A stretch of 64,000 nucleotides of DNA from Mya arenaria (Eukaryota; Mollusca; Bivalvia; Myida; Myidae): assembly GCF_026914265.1 (NCBI RefSeq), contig NC_069133.1, positions 49,722,182 to 49,786,181 of the forward strand, given 5' to 3'. Of this stretch, positions 59,201 to 64,000 are shown one piece after another. The notes beneath the pieces were generated by a model. The model made no database searches. It saw nothing but the letters and a program-made list of their open reading frames with translations, and was not told the DNA's origin. Each line of letters begins with the position of its first letter. The stretch's first letter is position 1. The position numbers and the translations under genes were made by a program.

Positions 59201-60174
59201 AAAGTTTGTTTGCATCGAATACATTGCAACTGCTTTAGGATTGGAGTTTATGTTTGGTGGCGTGGGGGCGATTGTTGGACCAGTTTTTGCAGGTAGTACA
59301 GTGCCGTATGCATTAAATTCACCATTTGTTGAGTATTCTGATCTTTTTCATTCTTTCAATTCTGTCTCTGTATTAGTATTTTGGTATGACAACGAATATG
59401 AAACATGTGTAAAAAAAAATAAACTTGCCGGATAAAATTATTTATTTTTTAAAAGGTTAAAATAGCTTATCGCGAACGTGAATATTTTCACCACAGGTTT
59501 ATGCAGTGATCAAAATATTTTCCATTCAAATTGAAGAAATATTTCAGGAATACTTGTCGTTTCTGGTGGAACGTATGACCAGTCGATGCTAGTTGCAGGT
59601 AGAAGGGTATATTCACTTGTTAGATTAGAGAAGTTTCGATGCACAAGGTGTATGTATATTTGTATGTGTAAGTTTGGACAACCTTTAGTGCGCTATATGA
59701 ATGTTTTTGTAAATGCACAGGTTTAAATTTGCAAAAGCAAATTGAAAGTGACTTATTGGACTATCAGGAAGCCTGCATTTAACTGATTATCTGGAACCCT
59801 CACAATCGCATTTAAAATCAACAGATTCAAATCCTGTTCATCTATATGAACATCTTGTGTTTCATAACCTTGCTAGAATTCTATTATTTAAGAATATGTT
59901 TTATGACCGTTCGCATAAATGACATTTTTACTTGAATTAAGACTTCAAATGTGCTTGTAGTAATCCCTTTTTGCCAAGAGTACCTTCATTACCTTTCCGA
60001 AAAAGAAGAGCATTGTGATACTTGAAAAACAGGAAATGTTATTACCTTTCAGGAATATGCATTTTCATGGCTGCAGTGTGCGGTGTTTTATCGAGTTGCT
60101 TTGTTGCCAAGCGAATGGACATAAATACTATATCTGTTGAAAGACCTTGTGAAGAAAGCACATCATTCATTTGA
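56291..60174 (+). CDS. SLC16/MCT-like transporter, gene F (five exons)
   Basis: The only cluster member on plus; about 500 residues. Coding exons: 56291-56696, 57695-57838 (144 nt), 58513-59292, 59548-59598 (51 nt) and 60053-60174, with GT/AG borders and phase-1 introns. The cytosolic N-terminus is acidic. TM1 reads CDLDNGWAWVILLAAFLSF. Exon 2 has AVLNRFSCRTAIISSGLIY. TM5 has FNFKRRRNLALGIALSGVG. TM8 has TVVGRLLTGAVANI. Exon 4 is GILVVSGGTYDQSMLVAG. The C-tail ends CEESTSFI. The donor of exon 1 is GGAA|GTAGGT, giving LGSP at the junction where the paralogues have LGG. The start is the Met-Asn ATG at 56291, as in B and E. Intron 1 is mostly a 35-bp repeat. Likely a membrane carrier of unknown substrate. 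Confidence 0.92.
57005..57690. repeat. 35-bp minisatellite in intron 1 of gene F (about 19 copies)
   Basis: The unit is AAGCATACCGTTTTGTGTTT ACAACTGTACTGTTT with a 35-bp period. Variants have AAGCGTTCCGTTTTATG or AAGCCTACCGTTT. Units at about 57430-57580 are nearly identical (ACAACTGTACTATCAAAGC), marking the latest expansion. The array runs without a gap into the 3' splice site of intron 1. Confidence 0.93.
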
Positions 60175-63100
60175 TGGAAACAGCTTTTGATAGATACTGA
60201 ATATAATTTGTCATCCTAGAATTTGTTTATAAACATAACGAACTTAAACCGAATGAACCCAAAATGAATGCTTACCTAGTTGTTTTGTTACTGACCGCGG
60301 CAAGGCGGTTTCCCAAACTTTAATCGATGGCGATATGTTGATAGATGTTTAAAGTATTAATTTTCGAACGGAAATATGAAAATCTACGATCTGATTTTTT
60401 GTCAGCAAACTTATATCATTGGTTTGCAGATATTTATGCCAAAAATTGCTCTTTCCAAGACAAAAACATAAAAAAGTTGTAAAAATGTATTTATGTGAGA
60501 GTGCAGCTTTAAACACAATTAACCACATAACAGCGTAAATTGATTCAAAATTGTTTATATGTTGACTATTTTTAACGGCTGTTTCTTGCAAAAGAAATAT
60601 AATTTAATTTTATCATATTATATTGCATGGTGATACATTCATACAATCTATGATAAAGAAAACAAAAGACAAACAGGATCAGAGCAATGTTACATTATTT
60701 ACGTTTATATAAAAAGGGTTGGCCTACAAGTTTTTAAAACACCAGTTACGGCCCCTGCCTTTTTGAGATTGAGAAACGACCTGGTATATGTGCTTGAAAT
60801 AATAACATTTAAGAACTAAAATCCATGAAGCTTTCTTTGTTCTACATGGTTTTCCAGTTAATTTAGAACTGTATGAACATGTTTATAATTTATCCTTTCA
60901 CTTGCATACAAATCGATCTCATTACAAGGTGACGCGTAAATTTTCCTCATAAGGCTATTTGACGAGATGTTTATCTACAGTCAGTTGGCCATATGACCGC
61001 GAAAACAGACTTCTTTTCTAATCAGAAATGCTGGAGGAAAGCTCAAATCTTATCAATCTTATCAATAGTTCGCCAATAACCGGCCTCAACAATCTATAGC
61101 GCAGAAAGTTCAATCACTAGGCATGATAATAACGCTGGCAAATAAAATCGGCAAGAACATCTACATGTATGTTAACCCAATCTGCAAATGCTGAACAATA
61201 TGAAGCATTCAACGACATACGAGATATTGTTAGCAATAATTTATTTCTTAGTTGTCAATCAATTTGTTTGGGGTTTTTTAAACGAGAGCAAAACTGACTC
61301 TTAGATCTTAACCAGGTAGACAATCAGAATCCTAATCAGAGGCAGACTGCCTCGACTCGGTCCGTAAACCCAATTACATTATTTTAGATTTTAACCACGT
61401 TAAAGAATATGATCCAGACTGACTGACTGACCTACAACTTTTTAACTTACTAAATCTAACTAACTATCAAACTCAAGGTAAGTGTTTTATTCTTCCCAAT
61501 TGACCCCCATTGCAGTTGACCTTTAACCTCACGTGACAATAATGAAAGGATTTTACAGGCTATCGGCACAAAAAGGAGCATATCAATCAATAGTTTCAGT
61601 GACGTTAAATTTAGCTAGGCCAAACCCTTTTAACATAGTGTTAGTATACAGTGTATTTAAACTATTTTCTGGATAGTACCTAAATGAGCCATTAGCGGTT
61701 GACCTTAGCCGAAGTCGAGTCATCTGCAATAGTACTAAGTAAGATATGAGTCTAGCAAAATGCAGGTCCTCTGATAATTATAATTCAAGTCTTATGGCCA
61801 TCCTAACCATCTGCTTAAGCGATTGACTGTTCCATCTTTTCTCAGAATATGTAATCGACACCTGCCGGTAATGGTAATGGTGCTCCAATAAAAATAAACG
61901 CTATGGCATTTTGCACACTTGGAAGCTAAAAATAGGAATGATGACCTAAACAGAGATGAATCGAGGCGAGGGTCATTGTGCAACACAAAATCTGACACTT
62001 TATTCTTTAATATCAACATGAACTAAATCCAATTAACGTGTGGAGATTGTTTTTTTACACCCGTGATCTAGAACCATAACCTGTGACTTGCGGAATCGAT
62101 ATGACATGATTAGATCATTGTTTAGTGATTGTTCCACGTTAACGCACTTTAAAAGTCTTCTTTTTCTGTTTTGAATTGTAAATTGAATTATCAAATTGCA
62201 TTTATTAAACGTACTTGTTTAGTTTAAGGTATTTATGCTTGCTTTAACTACTGAGTCACCCGATACTTTATCCTGTCCTGCAAGAAAAACTTTCACCATC
62301 CACGGAACAAACCTAGTATTCTTATTCTTATGTTATTGTCTAAAGTTGATGTTTGCTCCAATTATGTTCTGTATGCATAATACGTAATTTGAGTGTTGAA
62401 TCAATTTCTTCATATTGATACATGTTTGGGCAACTGTGGGGCTGTGAACTCGTACGTAGGTTTAAACATTAATTGATCGATAGTTTAGTCCCTATGCAAT
62501 ACAGATATATGTGTGAAGTTTCGTCAGTCTCGTTGACCGTATATTAGGCCTCAAAATTGTTCCTCTTAGCATGGTTGTTATGATTGTGTTTGTATATGTA
62601 CAAAATGCATGACAGTATCTAATACAGATATGTTGTCTAGTCAAATACTTCAACGACAAGTTTGATTGGGGAGCGAACATGCAATTTCGTGACTTAAAAC
62701 AAAGGATACTGCAGTAACAAGCCAAGTAGCTTAACATTTAAACTTACTCATTCTAAAATACATAATAATGAAGGCAAGCATTCACTAAACAAGAAAATTC
62801 AAGAGAACTAACACAGTGCATATCATCAAAATAATGTTGTCTGTAAAAGTTTGTTTAACCTCCTTTGAATGTCACATGATCAGAAAAAAACCTCTTGTTA
62901 GCTTTATTGTTTATTTACTTCTATAGTTTTGCAAACAAAATATATACATGTGTACTGACCGTAGTCGTAATTCAACAGCATGTTTGTTAAAGTAAGATCA
63001 ACATGGAAACTGAACAAGACGATCGCATCAAGTTAAGCAATTGCTCGTAAAGCTTTGATCAAACATGATACATGAATATCCATTCCGATTTAAAACCAAA

Positions 63101-63194
63101 ACTGTCATTAACCTTGTATATGGGCAGTTAACAGTTGGATATTTGATATATCATTTTATGTAATGAAAATATCGGTATACATTTTCATATCCAA
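60175..63194. other. Intergenic region between convergent genes F and G
   Basis: Three kilobases, AT-rich, holding the 3' untranslated regions of two tail-to-tail genes. No coding exon, transposon end or tandem repeat was recognised. The open frames at 60349-60591, 61792-62019 and 62492-62737 (all minus) show no domain. Confidence 0.4.
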
Positions 63195-63701
63195 TCATAG
63201 TTTTTCCTTTAATGAAGTCCCTTTTGCAACAAAGCAAATCGATATAGCACCACAGACTGCAGCTAATAAAATACAAACACCTGAAAAGAGAAATACAATA
63301 TGGAATCTTTGCAAAAATATGTAATAATGAAGTTGATAAATATCCATATACAGTCGAACCCCGATGGCTCGAACTTCAAGGGACCGGCGTAAATACCTCG
63401 AGCCTCGGAAAATTCAAGCCAAGCGAGAATGATTACGTTAAGTTTAAAGGAATCGATCCTTAACATTCAGTTCGAGCCAAACAGGAATTCGAGCCAAGCG
63501 AGTTCGAGCCAACGGGGTTTGACTGTACATTAAGTAAAAAATAAGTAGATGTCTTTTATTTATATGTAAGTCAAACAAAACCAACAAAATAGAAAAGATG
63601 CAATCAAACTAAAACTGAAATATAGAATGCAAGTGTTAAAACCAAATCACCTGCAATTGTCATCGACTGGTCATAGGTTCCCCCGGAGTCGACAAGTATG
63701 C
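63195..63701 (-). CDS. SLC16/MCT-like transporter, gene G (3' part only)
   Basis: The two terminal coding exons of another cluster member on minus: exon 4 at 63701-63651 (51 nt, GILVDSGGTYDQSMTIAG) and exon 5 at 63280-63195 (GVCILLAAVCGAISICFVAK, tail ending SLKEKL). Borders are GT/AG and phase 1, as in B, E and F. The large exon 3 is not in the remaining 300 bases, so the gene continues beyond the window. The tail is the shortest of the B/E/F group. Whether the rest is intact cannot be judged. Confidence 0.85.
63351..63525. mobile_element. Pogo/Tigger-type MITE with TA target duplication
   Basis: The left end is CAGTCGAACCCCGATGGCTC GAAC and the right end the inverse of CAGTCAAACCCCGTTGGCTC GAAC, about 26 bp with three differences. 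TA lies directly outside both ends. The 175-bp body has further internal repeats of TTCGAGCCAA/TTCAAGCCAAGCGAG and no coding capacity. CAGT(C)AAACCCC ends with TA duplication are the usual mark of pogo-like families. It sits in intron 4 of gene G. Confidence 0.85.
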
Positions 63702-63935
63702 CTGAAATGTGGTAATTGGCATACAGACCTTTTTAAAAAATATAAACAAATCCTATAAAAAATGTGTTTTAAAAAGTATGATTATTTATACGAGTAATTA
63801 ACCCTGTTACTATACTCAAACGTATTTGGGTTTTAAGATTAAAGGGGATTTAAATCAGAATACAATCACATAAATCATTATGATGATATTTAAGGAATGA
63901 ATTGCGGGGTTGATGTCATTATCGGGGTATGAACA

Positions 63936-64000
63936 CAATTGGGCTGGTCAAAGTGTGTGGAGTCCGAAGGACTCTACGCGTACTTTGACCAGCCAAATTG
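63936..64000. repeat. Near-perfect hairpin at the window edge
   Basis: CAATTGGGCTGGTCAAAGT at the left pairs with ACTTTGACCAGCCAAATTG at the right, and the core GGAGTCC pairs with GGACTC around a GAA loop. It ends exactly at the last base shown, so it could be complete or continue as one end of a larger foldback element in intron 3 of gene G. Confidence 0.8.

Overview
The window looks like AT-rich, intron-rich animal nuclear DNA, most likely from a lophotrochozoan and plausibly a bivalve mollusc. The grounds are a tandem array of spliced orphan monocarboxylate-transporter (SLC16) genes, a CR1-like LINE with an SGNH-esterase domain, a PIF/Harbinger transposon, many foldback MITEs and many minisatellites. 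No bacterial operon, tRNA, rRNA, CRISPR, retrovirus or LTR element was recognised. The species assignment is inference.

The backbone is a cluster of SLC16-like genes sharing one architecture: five coding exons, every intron in phase 1, an exon 2 of exactly 144 nt and an exon 4 of exactly 51 nt. In order they are gene A (minus, 1751-5425), a decayed partial copy of A (minus, about 7540-8925), gene B (minus, 10689-13887), a small relic resembling gene D (minus, about 22700-22790), pseudogene C (minus, 23849-26945), gene D (minus, 31761-36319), gene E (minus, 46532-51065), gene F (plus, 56291-60174) and the 3' end of gene G (minus, 63195-63701, running off the window). B, C, E, F and G are close paralogues. 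A and D are divergent. Genes E and F are head to head; F and G are tail to tail.

Transposon-rich stretches separate the genes. From 14.7 to about 21.7 kb lies a decayed Harbinger transposon with a DDE transposase on plus and a Myb/SANT-like ORF on minus. A 2.7-kb non-autonomous element is inserted into it, and a 0.29-kb MITE is inserted into that one. From about 37.4 to 43.05 kb lies a nearly full-length CR1-like LINE with an intact 1033-residue endonuclease/reverse-transcriptase ORF. Its upstream part is split into two reading frames: an RNA-binding-type ORF1, then an SGNH esterase with a CCHC knuckle.

Tandem repeats are abundant: a purine GAA tract in intron 4 of A, a 68-bp array, a 40-bp array, a 66-bp array with higher-order structure in intron 2 of E, a 48-bp (2 x 24) array between E and F, and a 35-bp array filling most of intron 1 of F up to its splice acceptor. 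The intact transporters are predicted 12-helix membrane proteins. They keep the SLC16 signature and the TM8 arginine but lack the lysine and aspartate tied to proton-lactate coupling in MCT1, so they are probably orphan-type carriers of unknown substrate.
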